Source: Caulobacter sp. RHG1 (GTDB lineage Bacteria; Pseudomonadota; Alphaproteobacteria; Caulobacterales; Caulobacteraceae). Taken from it: DNA of 64,000 nt. The notes under the pieces are model-generated. The model worked only from the letters and a program-made list of their open reading frames with translations. It searched no databases and was not told the DNA's origin. Positions 32,371-41,654 of this stretch are shown piece after piece. The stretch is from the NCBI RefSeq assembly GCF_013181195.1, contig NZ_SMZP01000004.1:186001-250000 (forward strand). Reading direction: 5' to 3'. The translations under genes were made by a program, and so were the position numbers. The first letter of the stretch is position 1, and each line of letters begins with the position of its first letter.

Positions 32371-35300
32371 CTAGAAATGGCCTGAAAGGCTGAGTTCGAA
32401 GCGCCGCCTGCGCGGATCGCTGCGGTAGTCGTAGCCCATGTGGATAGGGTCGGCGACGATCGGGGGACTGGTGTCCAAGAGGTTCTGCACGGCGACCCGC
32501 ACGTCCAGCGCCTGCCCGTCGGCGAACGCGAACCGGCGACGCGCGGTCAGGTCCAGATAGGCTCGGGAGGCGACATGGGCGCTGGTCTGGTTACGGGCCG
32601 CAGTCTGGAACAGCACCACGCTGTAGGCCGACCAGCGGGGGCTGGAGCGGCCCAGATACTGGACGTTAAGGTCCATCATCAGCGGGCCGCGCCGCCATTG
32701 GGCGCCGCCATTTCCCCGCCATTCAAGGGGGCCGTCGCGGTAGCCGACCCGGTCCAGCCAGGGCGCGCCGGGTCTGCGCCGGGTGCGCAAGGTGGGTTGC
32801 CAGGTCGCGGCGCCGTAGACCAGCGTCTCGCCCCGGAAGATCGGCGGGGCCGTCCACTCCAGCTGAAAGTCCACGGTTTCGGCGACGGTCCGTCCGACGT
32901 TTCCCAGCCCGCCATACAGCGCCACGATGCGGCCGGCGGTATAGCCAAGGGCTGCGTCGGCCGCGGACAGCGGTTCGCGAATGACGCGGTTGGGATAGCG
33001 CTCTTCGTGGGCCAGCATGTCGTTGTAGTCGATGCCGGAAGCTCCGATCTCGTCGCGGATCTCAAGGCGCGAGACGTCGATCGACAGGCGCGGCCCCTTG
33101 GCGCCCGACGGGTTGAGCACGACGCCAAGCGATCGCGTCAGGCCCTTTTCCTGGCCGATGTCATGCCACCCGGTTCGGCCCCACAGGAACGGACCGTCGG
33201 CGACGATGGGGCGATCGCCGCGTTTGGGGTCGGTCGTGGGAAAGACGGCGGCGTTGCTGGCGACGATGCCGAGCTGCTGGAGGTGGGTCAGGTCAGGCGG
33301 AGACTCACCCGTTGCGGCGCTGGCCCGCAGCATCAGCCAGTCGGCCGGATAAGCGCGCGCGCCCAGGGTGAACACATCGGCTTCGTGACGGGCGGAGGTC
33401 CGGATCATCACGTTCGCCACCCCGGTCAGGACTGTGTCTGGGAAGGTGGTCTTGATGGCGTCGCGGCGCACGGCCAACTGCAGCTCGAGGCCGCGCAGCG
33501 GTGCGATGGAGGCGTCGCGGCCGAGCAGGGGCGCGCGAAGCTCGGCATAGCCGGACGTGACGCGCTGAACCCGATCAGGCGTCGGCGATTGAAAGGTCAC
33601 GCCTGTGCTCGTGAACACATAGTCCGACTGCGGCATGCGCTCGCGACGAACCTCGCCCAGCAAGGTCGCCGTGAGCGGCCCTCCTGGAAGGTCGATAAGC
33701 GGACCTGCCGCGCGTACGACGCCGCTGCTGAACTGGGTGGTCAGCCGGCTTCGGCCGCCGGACGGTGAAGCGTAGGCCATTGCCGCCGACTGAAGCGCCG
33801 AATAGTCGCCAAGCGGCATGACCGGCGGCTGGCCGCGCGCTCCGGCGAACCCGTCCCACAGCGCGGAGCCGAAACCGCTGAGAACCGTGCTCTGGCTTTC
33901 GGCGGTCAGCACCGAACGGCCGACCGTATAGTCGGCTGACCCCCGCCAGCGCCCGGGAAGCGTCGCGATCATCCCGCCGGTGAAGCGGCGAACATCGACC
34001 GTCGTCGTCCGGGTCTCGACCAGGTCCTGGAGGGGAAAGTTGAAATAGACCGTGTTGGCGAACAGGTTTCCTGCCGCGTTGGCGTGACTCTCGCTGCGAA
34101 AGCCCGGTGACTTGGGCGTGACCGTTCGGGCCTCGTCATGCAAGTCCAGGCCATCGGCGAAGATCTCGATCCGGTCGCTGAGCCTGTGACGGGCGCTGAA
34201 CAGGATCGAATAGGTCTTGGGCGTCGAGATCAGCGAGGTGTCGTCGCCCGCCGTGCCGGCGGGCGACGATGTCGGCAGCCGCCCGGCGTTGGCGACCAGC
34301 ACGGCGGCCTTCTCCTGGTCGGTTCCCTGGAAGCCCAACGGCAGAAAAGTGTAGCTGCTGCTGAGCGCCGCGCCGCCATAGGCCGCGTCCAGCCGCAACG
34401 ACTCGCCTTGGCTGCTGCGCACCGTGATGGCGTTGACGGGGCGCTGCTGGAAGAGGAACTCGCCGGGATTGTTGCGCGCCTGCCATTCCAGGGACCGGCG
34501 CGCATAGTCGCGCTGGCCGACGGTGAGACGCTGCGCCGCCGCGTAGGAAGCCGCCAGCATCACATCGGTGCGGCCAGCGTCGGGCGTGAAGCCGATGCGG
34601 GCTTCGAGCCTTCCGCGACCGGCGTCGCCGCGGCCGGACAAGCCCGAGACCACCGTCAGGTCCGCACCCCGGTAGTCGCGCTTCAGCACCACGTTGACGA
34701 CCCCGCCGATGGCGGTGGGGCCATGGATGCCGCCGGCCGTGGCGGTCAGGATCTCGAGCCGCTCTATCGCGCCCAGAGGGATGGCGTTGAGATCGCTCTG
34801 CTCCAGGCCTGCGCCGCGTGATGGCAGGCTGGGCAGGCGGCGTCCGTCGACCAGCACCAGGGTCCTCTGCAGGCCGACGCCGCGCAGATCGATCGCCGAG
34901 TTGGTTCCTGCAGGACTGTTGACGTACTGGCCGGGCGAGATCGCCTGGCCGTTGGCGGGAAGGCGGTCTCGCAGGTACTGCTCGATATTGTCCTGCGGAG
35001 CGATTTCCAGATCCCGCGGCCCGGCGACCTTGTAGGGCTGGATATCGTTCTCGGTGCGCCGGATGTCGGCGTTCTGGGTGCGTCGACCCAGGATCAGAAC
35101 CTCGGCGATCGCCCCGTCGTCGCGGTCGGCGGCTTGGCCTGTGCGTCGTTCGAAGAGGATGAAGACGCCGTCGGGCGTGATCCGGTAGCCGATCCCCGAT
35201 CCCGCCAGGAGATGCTCTATCGCGTGTTCCGGGGTAAAACGGCCTTTCAGCCCCTGGCTGCGGCGACCCCTGACCAGGTCCGCGGCGTAGAGGATGTCGA

Positions 35301-35451
35301 CCCGGTTCTCCTGGGCCAGCTCGTTGAGGGCGTTCTGCAGAGCGCCGGCGCGGACGTCGACCCGAATGGGCGCGGCCTGGACGGTTCCCGCGGCCGCCAG
35401 CAAGGTGCCGGCGCAAGTCCAGCCGAGGCTAGCGCGTCGCTGCAGAGACAT
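32371..35451 (-). CDS. TonB-dependent receptor with STN signalling domain
   Basis: A 1026-residue receptor starting MSLQRRASLGW with signal peptide to about residue 27. The STN domain (IRVDVRAGALQNALNELAQENRVDILYAADLVRGRRSQGLKGRFTPEHAIEHLLAGSG) is typical of receptors that signal through FecR. The TonB box follows (EVLILGRRTQNADI), then the plug (GPRDLEIAPQDNIEQYLRDRLPANG, RGVGLQRTLVLVDGRRLPSL) and the barrel to the terminal FELSLSGHF. The nearby FecI/FecR pair is the obvious partner. The barrel type resembles receptors described as plant-type or carbohydrate receptors in Caulobacterales; the ligand is unknown. Confidence 0.88.
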   Translation of the reverse strand: MSLQRRASLGWTCAGTLLAAAGTVQAAPIRVDVRAGALQNALNELAQENRVDILYAADLVRGRRSQGLKGRFTPEHAIEHLLAGSGIGYRITPDGVFILFERRTGQAADRDDGAIAEVLILGRRTQNADIRRTENDIQPYKVAGPRDLEIAPQDNIEQYLRDRLPANGQAISPGQYVNSPAGTNSAIDLRGVGLQRTLVLVDGRRLPSLPSRGAGLEQSDLNAIPLGAIERLEILTATAGGIHGPTAIGGVVNVVLKRDYRGADLTVVSGLSGRGDAGRGRLEARIGFTPDAGRTDVMLAASYAAAQRLTVGQRDYARRSLEWQARNNPGEFLFQQRPVNAITVRSSQGESLRLDAAYGGAALSSSYTFLPLGFQGTDQEKAAVLVANAGRLPTSSPAGTAGDDTSLISTPKTYSILFSARHRLSDRIEIFADGLDLHDEARTVTPKSPGFRSESHANAAGNLFANTVYFNFPLQDLVETRTTTVDVRRFTGGMIATLPGRWRGSADYTVGRSVLTAESQSTVLSGFGSALWDGFAGARGQPPVMPLGDYSALQSAAMAYASPSGGRSRLTTQFSSGVVRAAGPLIDLPGGPLTATLLGEVRRERMPQSDYVFTSTGVTFQSPTPDRVQRVTSGYAELRAPLLGRDASIAPLRGLELQLAVRRDAIKTTFPDTVLTGVANVMIRTSARHEADVFTLGARAYPADWLMLRASAATGESPPDLTHLQQLGIVASNAAVFPTTDPKRGDRPIVADGPFLWGRTGWHDIGQEKGLTRSLGVVLNPSGAKGPRLSIDVSRLEIRDEIGASGIDYNDMLAHEERYPNRVIREPLSAADAALGYTAGRIVALYGGLGNVGRTVAETVDFQLEWTAPPIFRGETLVYGAATWQPTLRTRRRPGAPWLDRVGYRDGPLEWRGNGGAQWRRGPLMMDLNVQYLGRSSPRWSAYSVVLFQTAARNQTSAHVASRAYLDLTARRRFAFADGQALDVRVAVQNLLDTSPPIVADPIHMGYDYRSDPRRRRFELSLSGHF

Positions 35452-35605
35452 GCGCTTCCCCCAAAGGCGTCGAATCCAGAGCCCGATCTGTGCCGCGTCA
35501 CCCGCTTCGCAGGCAAGCACGAGATCATAGCTCGCTAAGCGACGAAAGGGCGGGCGTCACGGCGCTCCGTAGTTCAGCCTGTAGTCAAAGCCACCGCTGC
35601 CGCAG

Positions 35606-35648
35606 GGCGGCCTTTGGGCAAAGGCCGCCGCTCATGGGAGCGGCGGCC
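35606..35648 (-). terminator. Two mutually exclusive strong hairpins
   Basis: Hairpin A pairs 35606-35615 with 35620-35629 (GGCGGCCTTT/AAAGGCCGCC). Hairpin B pairs 35623-35633 with 35638-35648 (GGCCGCCGCTC/GAGCGGCGGCC). They share 35623-35629. Read on the minus strand, B comes first and is followed by TTTG, so it can end the small secreted peptide transcript; A would then form only if B does not. Attenuation before the receptor gene is possible but unproven. Confidence 0.45.
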
Positions 35649-35700
35649 TCATCATTGTCATGGGCATGCGAGCCGTCTAGGGGCTGGCTGGCCTTGGCTA

Positions 35701-35940
35701 TCAAAGTTCAGGGTGATCGATCTGGCAGCTTTCGCTGTAAATATCATAGTAAGGCGTGCGCTCTCCCCAAGCGTACGGATAGCTTACGCACGGCGTGATG
35801 TGCCCGCCGACCACGACTGTTTTTGTCGCGTCTGAATAGAACGTCGTTTCGATGTAATTTATGGGCACGGCCGAGACCATGGTGGGGACAACCATTGCCG
35901 AGATGGCAGCCGAAACCAGAACCAATTTTCCGAGCTTCAT
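35701..35940 (-). CDS. Small secreted protein, DUF6289-like
   Basis: A 79-residue protein with a signal peptide (MKLGKLVLVSAAISAMVVPTMVSA). The short mature part holds YIETTFYSDATKTVVVGGHITPC and a later Cys in YDIYSESCQIDHPEL, so one disulphide could form. The YSDA..T.VVGG...C pattern resembles DUF6289-type small secreted proteins. The codon use is less GC-rich than that of its neighbours, which suggests transfer. Function unknown. Confidence 0.6.
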   Translation of the reverse strand: MKLGKLVLVSAAISAMVVPTMVSAVPINYIETTFYSDATKTVVVGGHITPCVSYPYAWGERTPYYDIYSESCQIDHPEL

Positions 35941-36035
35941 TGTCGTTCTCTCCAAGTGGAAGCGCGACGGTTGCGCGTCAATCGTCGAGAGTCAATCTTG
36001 AGAAGCATTATCGCTAGTGCGACTTTAAGGGGAAT

Positions 36036-36296
36036 TTGAGCGGGCTCTTTAGTGCATGGGATCCGCGCTTGCGGGGTTTGGCCGTGGGGCTTGGAGCCGC
36101 CGCCGCTTTTGCAGCGCTCGCTAATTTAAGTCCGAGCCTATCTGATGGCGGTGTAGCCGCAGCAAGTCTCATTGGGCGCGGGTTGAATGGCGTAGGTGGC
36201 CTATCGGTCGCTGCCGCAACACCGCTTCTCTGGCCGCGCTTGGAGCGGAGCTGGCAGTTCCCGAATATCTCCCAGAACGGCCACGTTCACGCGTGA
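36036..36296 (+). CDS. Doubtful small membrane protein
   Basis: An 86-codon frame with a TTG start and AAGGGGA 2 bases upstream, tight for a ribosome site. The translation has one hydrophobic segment (RGLAVGLGAAAAFAALANL) and no recognised family. It could equally be chance. Kept because of the ribosome site and the otherwise empty interval. Confidence 0.25.
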   Translation: MSGLFSAWDPRLRGLAVGLGAAAAFAALANLSPSLSDGGVAAASLIGRGLNGVGGLSVAAATPLLWPRLERSWQFPNISQNGHVHA

Positions 36297-36345
36297 ACGC
36301 ACCGGGTACATCTGACGATTTGGGAAACGATCTCTTCGCTAATGG

Positions 36346-36381
36346 TCGGGACCCAAAGCTTTGAATTGCTTTGGGTCCCGA
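36346..36381. terminator. Strong hairpin directly after tRNA-Thr
   Basis: Perfect 14-bp arms (TCGGGACCCAAAGC at 36346-36359 and its complement at 36368-36381) around TTTGAATT. It begins one base from the 3' CCA of the minus-strand tRNA-Thr, so it probably ends that transcript despite lacking a T tract. Confidence 0.65.
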
Positions 36382-36456
<75 letters not shown>

Positions 36457-36545
36457 GAAGAGGAGGGGCGTATAGCGACGGGAATCGCGAACGCCAAGCC
36501 TAAAATCGTCTTGACCGCAGAAGTTTGTCGCCGCACCCCGGTCGC

Positions 36546-37001
36546 ATGCCGATCAGCGACGACAAATCCACTCGCGAAGCCAAGCTGGCCGAAGCGCTCC
36601 GGACGAACCTGCGGAAGCGAAAAGCCGCGGCCCGCGGGGCTTTTCGCGAGGATGTCGACCCGGCGATCGCCGTCGCCGAGGCCGCGCCGCAGCCATATAT
36701 CGTCGTTCGCAAGCTTCTGGGGATAAGTCTTCGCGGCGGCGATCGCGTCCCGTTGACGGTTCAGATGTCCGCTCCGTTCGCGAATCCCGACGGGGAGGGA
36801 TGGGCGGTCGCCGTGCGTCTGGAGGGGGACGGCGGCGCGTTCGACACCGACTGCGGCAAGGCCGCCTTCGGTCGCGACGGGCTGGAGGCGACCCGCAAGG
36901 CGATCGAGCTCATCCAGCTGGCCCTCGACCTTGCCAGCACCACCCACGACCTGCGATGGCCGGACGACGAACGGCCCTACGACCTCTCGGCGCCGCTGTA
37001 A
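36546..37001 (+). CDS. Two-part protein: charged N-terminal peptide plus DUF6968-like domain
   Basis: A 151-residue protein. The first 31 residues (ISDDKSTREAKLAEALRTN, then LRKRKAAARG) look like the whole short, charged protein often encoded just upstream of murA in alphaproteobacteria. The rest (IVVRKLLGISLRGGDRVPLT, GWAVAVRLEGDGGAF, GRDGLEATRKAIELIQLAL) looks like a separate small alpha/beta domain resembling DUF6968. The open frame is continuous, so this is either a natural fusion or the result of a recombination that joined two genes. Function unknown. Confidence 0.6.
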   Translation: MPISDDKSTREAKLAEALRTNLRKRKAAARGAFREDVDPAIAVAEAAPQPYIVVRKLLGISLRGGDRVPLTVQMSAPFANPDGEGWAVAVRLEGDGGAFDTDCGKAAFGRDGLEATRKAIELIQLALDLASTTHDLRWPDDERPYDLSAPL

Positions 37002-37117
37002 GGAAGCCAACTTAAGATGGGGAAGCTCTTGCAACCCCTCTTGCAACGGATAGAACCCGCCCCTCACATGTGACCCGCGCGGGCAGCCCCCACCGCCTGC
37101 GCGTTCGAGGGACGTGA

Positions 37118-38407
37118 ATGGATCGCATCGCCATCATCGGCGGCGCGCAGTTGAACGGGTCGATCCCGGTCAGCGGCGCCAAGAACTCGGCCATCAAGTT
37201 GATGGCCGCCAGCCTGCTCACCGACGAGCCGCTGCGCCTGACCAATATGCCGCGCCTGGCCGACACGCGTTTCCTGGGCAAGCTGCTCAAGCGCCTGGGC
37301 GTGGAAGTGACCGAGAGTGACGGGCCCGACGGCCAGCAGACGCTGCTGCACGCCGCCGAGATCACCAGCGGCTTTGCGCCCTACGACCTGGTCCGCCAGA
37401 TGCGCGCCTCGTTCAACGTGCTGGGTCCGCTGGTCGCCCGCTCGGGCCAGGCCAAGGTCTCGTTGCCCGGCGGCTGCACCATCGGCGCGCGCCCCGTGGA
37501 TCTGCACCTGCAGGCCATCGAGGCCCTGGGCGCCAAGATCGATCTGCACGAGGGCTATGTCTACGCCCAGGCCCCGCGTGGCCTGAAGGGCGCGGAGATC
37601 ACCTTCCCGTTCGTCTCTGTGGGCGCCACGGAGCACGCCATGCTGGCCGCCGTGTTGGCCGATGGCGTCAGCGTGATCCACAACGCCGCCTGCGAGCCGG
37701 AGCTGGTCGACCTGCAGGAATGCCTGAACGCCATGGGCGCCAAGGTCGAAGGCGCCGGCACCCCGACCGTCACCATCACCGGCGTCGCCCGCTTGCACGG
37801 CGCGACCCGTGCGGTGATCCCCGACCGGATCGAGATGGGCACCTACGCCGTCGCCGCGGCCATGGCCGGCGGTGAAGTGCGCCTGACCAACGCGCGTCCG
37901 GGTCTGATCGACGCTCTGCTGGACAAGCTGAAGGAAGCCGGCGCCGGCGTCGAGCAGACCGCCGACGGCTGCATTATCCGCCGCAACGGTCACCGCCTGG
38001 AGGCCGTCGATATCGAGACCGCGCCGTTCCCGGGCTTCGCCACCGACCTGCAGGCGCAGTTCATGGCCCTGATGACCACGGCCAAGGGCGAGAGCCGGAT
38101 TCGCGAGACCATCTTCGAAAACCGCTTCATGCACGCCCCTGAGCTGATGCGCCTGGGCGCCGACATCTCGGTGTCGGGCGGCGAGGCCCGCGTGCGCGGC
38201 GTCGAGCAGCTGGAAGGCGCCGAGGTCATGGCCACCGACCTGCGCGCTTCGGTCAGCCTGGTGATCGCCGGCCTGGTCGCGCGCGGCGAGACCACGGTCA
38301 GCCGCATCTATCACCTGGATCGCGGCTTCGAGCGGCTGGAAGAGAAGCTGGGCGCCTGCGGGGCTCAGGTCCGCCGCATCGCGGGCGACGGCGAGCCGGA
38401 GCTCTAG
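37118..38407 (+). CDS. murA: UDP-N-acetylglucosamine 1-carboxyvinyltransferase MurA
   Basis: A 429-residue enzyme of the first committed step of peptidoglycan synthesis (transfer of enolpyruvate from PEP to UDP-GlcNAc). Visible are [19 protein letters not shown] near the N-terminus, the catalytic loop [16 protein letters not shown] with Cys about residue 120 (the fosfomycin target), and [18 protein letters not shown] and [19 protein letters not shown] in the C-half. It is followed 2 bases later by a DUF2948 gene. Confidence 0.97.
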   Translation: MDRIAIIGGAQLNGSIPVSGAKNSAIKLMAASLLTDEPLRLTNMPRLADTRFLGKLLKRLGVEVTESDGPDGQQTLLHAAEITSGFAPYDLVRQMRASFNVLGPLVARSGQAKVSLPGGCTIGARPVDLHLQAIEALGAKIDLHEGYVYAQAPRGLKGAEITFPFVSVGATEHAMLAAVLADGVSVIHNAACEPELVDLQECLNAMGAKVEGAGTPTVTITGVARLHGATRAVIPDRIEMGTYAVAAAMAGGEVRLTNARPGLIDALLDKLKEAGAGVEQTADGCIIRRNGHRLEAVDIETAPFPGFATDLQAQFMALMTTAKGESRIRETIFENRFMHAPELMRLGADISVSGGEARVRGVEQLEGAEVMATDLRASVSLVIAGLVARGETTVSRIYHLDRGFERLEEKLGACGAQVRRIAGDGEPEL

Positions 38408-38409
38408 CC

Positions 38410-38847
38410 ATGGCCGAGAACGGCAAGCCCTTGCGCCTTCTAGCCCAGGACGCCGACGACCTCGGCGTGCTGTCGGCCGCCCTGCAGGACGCCGTGGCCA
38501 AGATCGGCGACATCCGCTGGGACGCGCAGAGCCGCACCTTGACCCTCGCCTGCAACCGTTTCCGGTGGGAGGCGCAGGGCAAGAAGGGTGAACGCGTGCG
38601 GTCGGCCCTGCAATTTGGCGACGTCGCCGGCGTGCAAGCCCGGAACCTGCGTCGCGACGCCAAGGGGGCAGTGGTCTCGCTGATGTCGATCGGCTTCGAG
38701 CCGGCCGAGGAAGCGCCGGCCGGCGTCGTCGTTCTGACCTTCGCGGGCGGGGGCGACATGCGGGTGACGGTCGACTGCCTGGACGTGGCTTTGGCTGACG
38801 TCTCCGAGGCGTGGGCGACGCCCCGGACGCCCGGTCACGCGGACTGA
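38410..38847 (+). CDS. DUF2948 family protein
   Basis: A 145-residue protein with the family start (PLRLLAQDADDLGVLSAALQDAVAKIGDIRWD), the central RFRWEAQGKKGERVRSALQFGDVAGVQARNL and the end GGGDMRVTVDCLDVALADVSEAW. The family is nearly confined to alphaproteobacteria and often sits between murA and hisD, as here. Biochemical role unknown. A hairpin terminator follows. Confidence 0.9.
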   Translation: MAENGKPLRLLAQDADDLGVLSAALQDAVAKIGDIRWDAQSRTLTLACNRFRWEAQGKKGERVRSALQFGDVAGVQARNLRRDAKGAVVSLMSIGFEPAEEAPAGVVVLTFAGGGDMRVTVDCLDVALADVSEAWATPRTPGHAD

Positions 38848-38852
38848 GAATT

Positions 38853-38887
38853 AGGCGCCTGCCCAAACTCTGGGCGGCGCCTTTTTT
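38853..38887 (+). terminator. Rho-independent terminator after DUF2948
   Basis: GGCGCC-T-GCCCA and TGGGC-G-GCGCC arms (38854-38865 and 38871-38881) around AACTC, followed by TTTTTT. It separates murA-DUF2948 from the rest of the block. Confidence 0.85.
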
Positions 38888-39024
38888 CTGATCTCTTGAG
38901 GGCAGGGCGGTCGCTGAGAATTCGTCCCACGCGCTAGTGATCGCCTGGCCTGTTCGCCTGTCAGGCGAGCGGTGTTAACTTTCCTGCATGCGCCCATCAG
39001 AGGCGCGTCGTCAGGGAGGCCGTC

Positions 39025-39219
39025 ATGGCCAGAAGGACATCCTATGCGACTGGGGAAACCCAGTCGGTTTTCTTCCGTGCGTGTGACATCACCAAGCCCG
39101 AGCCGCCGGTGCTGCGCCACGGCGGTCCTTGCTTCGACTGGGGCCGAGCGACCCTGGCAGCGCTGAGCGTCGTGTTTTTCGCCGGGCTGGCGACCCTGGC
39201 CTACGCGGCGCTGGCCTAA
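39025..39219 (+). CDS. Small single-span membrane protein
   Basis: A 64-residue protein with GGGAGG 6 bases before the ATG. The N-terminal 42 residues are soluble; a membrane helix (ATLAALSVVFFAGLATLAYAAL) ends the protein. No family recognised. Its stop lies inside the end of the converging SnoaL-like gene (4-base overlap). Confidence 0.5.
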   Translation: MARRTSYATGETQSVFFRACDITKPEPPVLRHGGPCFDWGRATLAALSVVFFAGLATLAYAALA

Positions 39220-39590
39220 TCTTCTTGTTCGATGTCGAAGCGCGTGACCTTGCCGTTGCTGAGGCGGAAGGCATGACCGACGGTCTTGTCCTTTAGTCCG
39301 TGCGTCTGGCCCTCCAGCGGATGGCCATCCAGATCGCGGATAGTCTGGATGACCCGCGCCACGACCGCGCCGTCGGCGGTGCGCGCGTAGCTCACCGGTT
39401 CGACATGCGGGCTGACGATCGCCCACTGCCGCGTCCAGTAGGCGCGCACGGCGTTATGGCCTTGCTCGTGGCCGCCCTCCATCGCATTGGCCCAGGCGAC
39501 GTCGTCGGCCAGGGCGACCAGCACGCCGTCGATGTCGCGCGCGTTGAAGCGCTCGTAGAGGCGGTTCAGGGTCTCGATATCGGCGTCCAT
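39216..39590 (-). CDS. SnoaL-like/NTF2-fold protein
   Basis: A 124-residue protein with the fold pattern DIETLNRLYERFNARDIDGVLVALADDVAWAN, then AVRAYWTRQWAIVSPHVEP, VVARVIQTIRDLDGHPL and HAFRLSNGKVTRFDIE. The start at 39590 has GGAGACGAGG upstream. Members are small-molecule isomerases, hydrolases or ligand binders. It is divergent from a MarR regulator and probably under its control. Confidence 0.85.
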   Translation of the reverse strand: MDADIETLNRLYERFNARDIDGVLVALADDVAWANAMEGGHEQGHNAVRAYWTRQWAIVSPHVEPVSYARTADGAVVARVIQTIRDLDGHPLEGQTHGLKDKTVGHAFRLSNGKVTRFDIEQED

Positions 39591-39620
39591 GACCTCGTCT
39601 CCGTCCATTGCGCTAAATTG

Positions 39621-39638
39621 CATACGTGCATATGTATT
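39621..39638. promoter_or_regulatory. Inverted repeat ATAC-N8-GTAT in the SnoaL/MarR gap
   Basis: Short AT-rich inverted repeat (39622-39637) in the 78-base divergent gap. The position and AT-rich symmetry suit a MarR-family operator; the arms are only 4 bp, so the call is tentative. Confidence 0.35.
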
Positions 39639-39668
39639 TGTTCGGAGCAAGCGCAAGAGGTGAGGACG

Positions 39669-40154
39669 ATGGATGTGCTTTCGACGCCCGGGCACCTGAT
39701 CAGCCTGGCGTCCAGGGGCTTCACGCGGCTGAGCGAGGCGCGGCTGAAGCCATTAGGTTTCGGCGTCGGGCACCTGCCGGTGCTGGTCGCGCTGCGGGAT
39801 GGTCAGGCCAGCACTCAGCGCGATCTGGCCCGCTTCGCCCGGATCGAGCAGCCGCCCATGGCGCAGATGCTGGCGAGGATGGAGCGCGACGGTCTGATCC
39901 AGCGCACGCCTGATCCCGCCGACGGCCGCAGCAGCCGCATCACCCTGACCGAGGCGGCGCAGGTGCGATTACCCGATGCGATCGCCGTCCTGCTGCAGGG
40001 CAATGCCGAGGTGCTGAGCGGCTTCTCCAAGGAAGAGACCACGACCCTGATCCAACTGCTGACCCGCCTGATCGACAATCTCGAGCGGGTCGCGAGCGCC
40101 GAGCAGGGCGAACATCGTTCCGCGAGCTTGCCGGAAGTCCCCGACCGCTCCTAA
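39669..40154 (+). CDS. MarR-family transcriptional regulator
   Basis: A 161-residue protein. The winged-helix core is STQRDLARFARIEQPPMAQMLARMERDGLIQRTPDPADGRSSRITLTEAAQ, with the DPADGR wing of the family. The start at 39669 has GAGG upstream. It is divergent from the SnoaL-like gene, with the NCS1 permease gene 10 bases downstream, and may control both. Confidence 0.9.
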   Translation: MDVLSTPGHLISLASRGFTRLSEARLKPLGFGVGHLPVLVALRDGQASTQRDLARFARIEQPPMAQMLARMERDGLIQRTPDPADGRSSRITLTEAAQVRLPDAIAVLLQGNAEVLSGFSKEETTTLIQLLTRLIDNLERVASAEQGEHRSASLPEVPDRS

Positions 40155-40164
40155 GCTTCGCCTC

Positions 40165-41610
40165 ATGCGCACGCCCGACAGCGACCTGTGGAACGAAGAC
40201 CTTGCGCCGACCGGCGCGGCGCAGCGCACTTGGCGCTGGTGGCACTTTGCGGCGCTGTGGCTAGGCATGGTGATGTGCGTGCCGGCCTACATGCTGGCCT
40301 CGGGTCTGATCGAGCAGGGCATGTCGGCGGGGCAGGCGGTGGTCACCGTGCTGCTGGGCAATGTCATCGTCCTGGTTCCCATGCTGCTGATCGGCCACGC
40401 GGGCGCGCGCTGGGGCGTGCCCTATGCGGTGCTGGCGCGGGCGTCGTTCGGCTGGAAAGGGGCGTGGGTCCCGGCCGTGGCGCGGGCCATCGTCGCCTGC
40501 GGCTGGTACGGCATTCAGACCTGGATCGGCGGCGGCGCGCTCTTGACCCTGCTCGGCGTGATCGTCGGGCGCAAGCTGGAGGGCGCGCCGCTACCGCTGC
40601 TGGGGATCGGCGTCGGTCAGCTGCTAGCCTTCCTGGCGTTCTGGGTCATCCAGCTGCTGTTCGTGACCAAGGGCCTGAACGCCGTCCGTAAGCTTGAGAC
40701 CTGGACCGCGCCGATCAAGATCCTGATCTGCGGCCTGATGGTCTGGTGGGCGGTGTCCAAGGCCGGCGGTCTTGGCCCGATTTTCCACCAGCCGTCGGCC
40801 TTCGTCGACGGCGGGGCCAAGGCGGGCCAGTTCTGGAGCGTGTTCGCGCCGGCCCTGACGGCGATGGTGGGCTTCTGGGCGACCCTGGCCCTGAACATTC
40901 CCGACTTCACGCGGTTCGCCAAGGCGCAGTCGGACCAGATTCTGGGCCAGGCGGTCGGCCTGCCGCTTCCGATGGGCCTGCTGGCCCTGGTCAGCGTGGT
41001 GACGACCTCGGCCACGGTGCTGGTGTTCGGCAAGGCGGTCTGGGACCCGGTGCAACTGGCCGGCGATATCGGCGGGATCGCCGTGGTCGTGGGCCTGCTG
41101 ATCATCAGCCTGGACACTGTCTGCTGCAACATCGCCGCCAACCTGGTGGGCCCGGCCTATGACTTTTCGGCCCTGTGGCCCAGCAAGGTCAGCTATCGCA
41201 TCGGCGGCTGGATCACGGCCGGCATCGGCGTCTTGATCATGCCTTGGAAGCTGCTGGAGACGACCCAGGGCTATATCTTCACCTGGCTGGTCGGCTACAG
41301 CGCCCTGCTGGGGCCGATCGCGGGGATCCTGATCGTCGACTACTGGCTGGTGCGGAAGGCGCAGCTCGTGGTGGACGACCTCTATGTCCGCGAGGGCGCC
41401 TATGCCTACCGACGCGGCTGGAACCCGGCGGCGATCATCGCCCTGGTCCTGGGCGTGCTGCCGAACCTGCCGGGCTTCCTCGCGGCCGCCGCGCCGCACC
41501 TGTTCGCTGGGGTGGGGACGTTCTGGACGGGGCTCTACACCTACGCCTGGTTCGTGGGCCTGGCGATCGCGGCGGCGGTGTATGGGGTGATGATGCGAGG
41601 ACGTGCGTAG
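40165..41610 (+). CDS. NCS1-family nucleobase/hydantoin-type permease
   Basis: A 481-residue inner-membrane protein with about 12 helices. N-terminal NEDLAP and WRWWHFAALWLGMVMCVPAY, then GARWGVPYAVLARASFGWKGAWVPAVARAIVACGWYGIQTWIGG and ALNIPDFTRFAKAQSDQILGQ are typical NCS1 blocks. It imports a nucleobase, hydantoin, thiamine or related compound by cation symport; the substrate cannot be told. Downstream of a MarR gene and before hisD. Confidence 0.88.
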   Translation: MRTPDSDLWNEDLAPTGAAQRTWRWWHFAALWLGMVMCVPAYMLASGLIEQGMSAGQAVVTVLLGNVIVLVPMLLIGHAGARWGVPYAVLARASFGWKGAWVPAVARAIVACGWYGIQTWIGGGALLTLLGVIVGRKLEGAPLPLLGIGVGQLLAFLAFWVIQLLFVTKGLNAVRKLETWTAPIKILICGLMVWWAVSKAGGLGPIFHQPSAFVDGGAKAGQFWSVFAPALTAMVGFWATLALNIPDFTRFAKAQSDQILGQAVGLPLPMGLLALVSVVTTSATVLVFGKAVWDPVQLAGDIGGIAVVVGLLIISLDTVCCNIAANLVGPAYDFSALWPSKVSYRIGGWITAGIGVLIMPWKLLETTQGYIFTWLVGYSALLGPIAGILIVDYWLVRKAQLVVDDLYVREGAYAYRRGWNPAAIIALVLGVLPNLPGFLAAAAPHLFAGVGTFWTGLYTYAWFVGLAIAAAVYGVMMRGRA

Positions 41611-41654
41611 GCTTTCTGACTTGTGTCAGGCGCAAAAACCCGCATCTAGCAGGC

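Larger units (their letters stand above)
35941..36381. other. Less GC-rich intergenic stretch upstream of the small secreted protein, next to tRNA-Thr
   Basis: About 440 bases with only one weak ORF (36036-36296). It contains the promoter side of the 35701-35940 gene and the 14-bp-arm hairpin at 36346-36381. Base composition is visibly less GC-rich than in the flanking genes, as expected for transferred or decayed DNA beside a tRNA gene. Confidence 0.5.

Noticed and set aside
36346..36381. Attachment site of an integrated element at tRNA-Thr
   Set aside because: The symmetric arms are a hairpin; no direct repeat of the tRNA 3' end was found nearby and no integrase is present.
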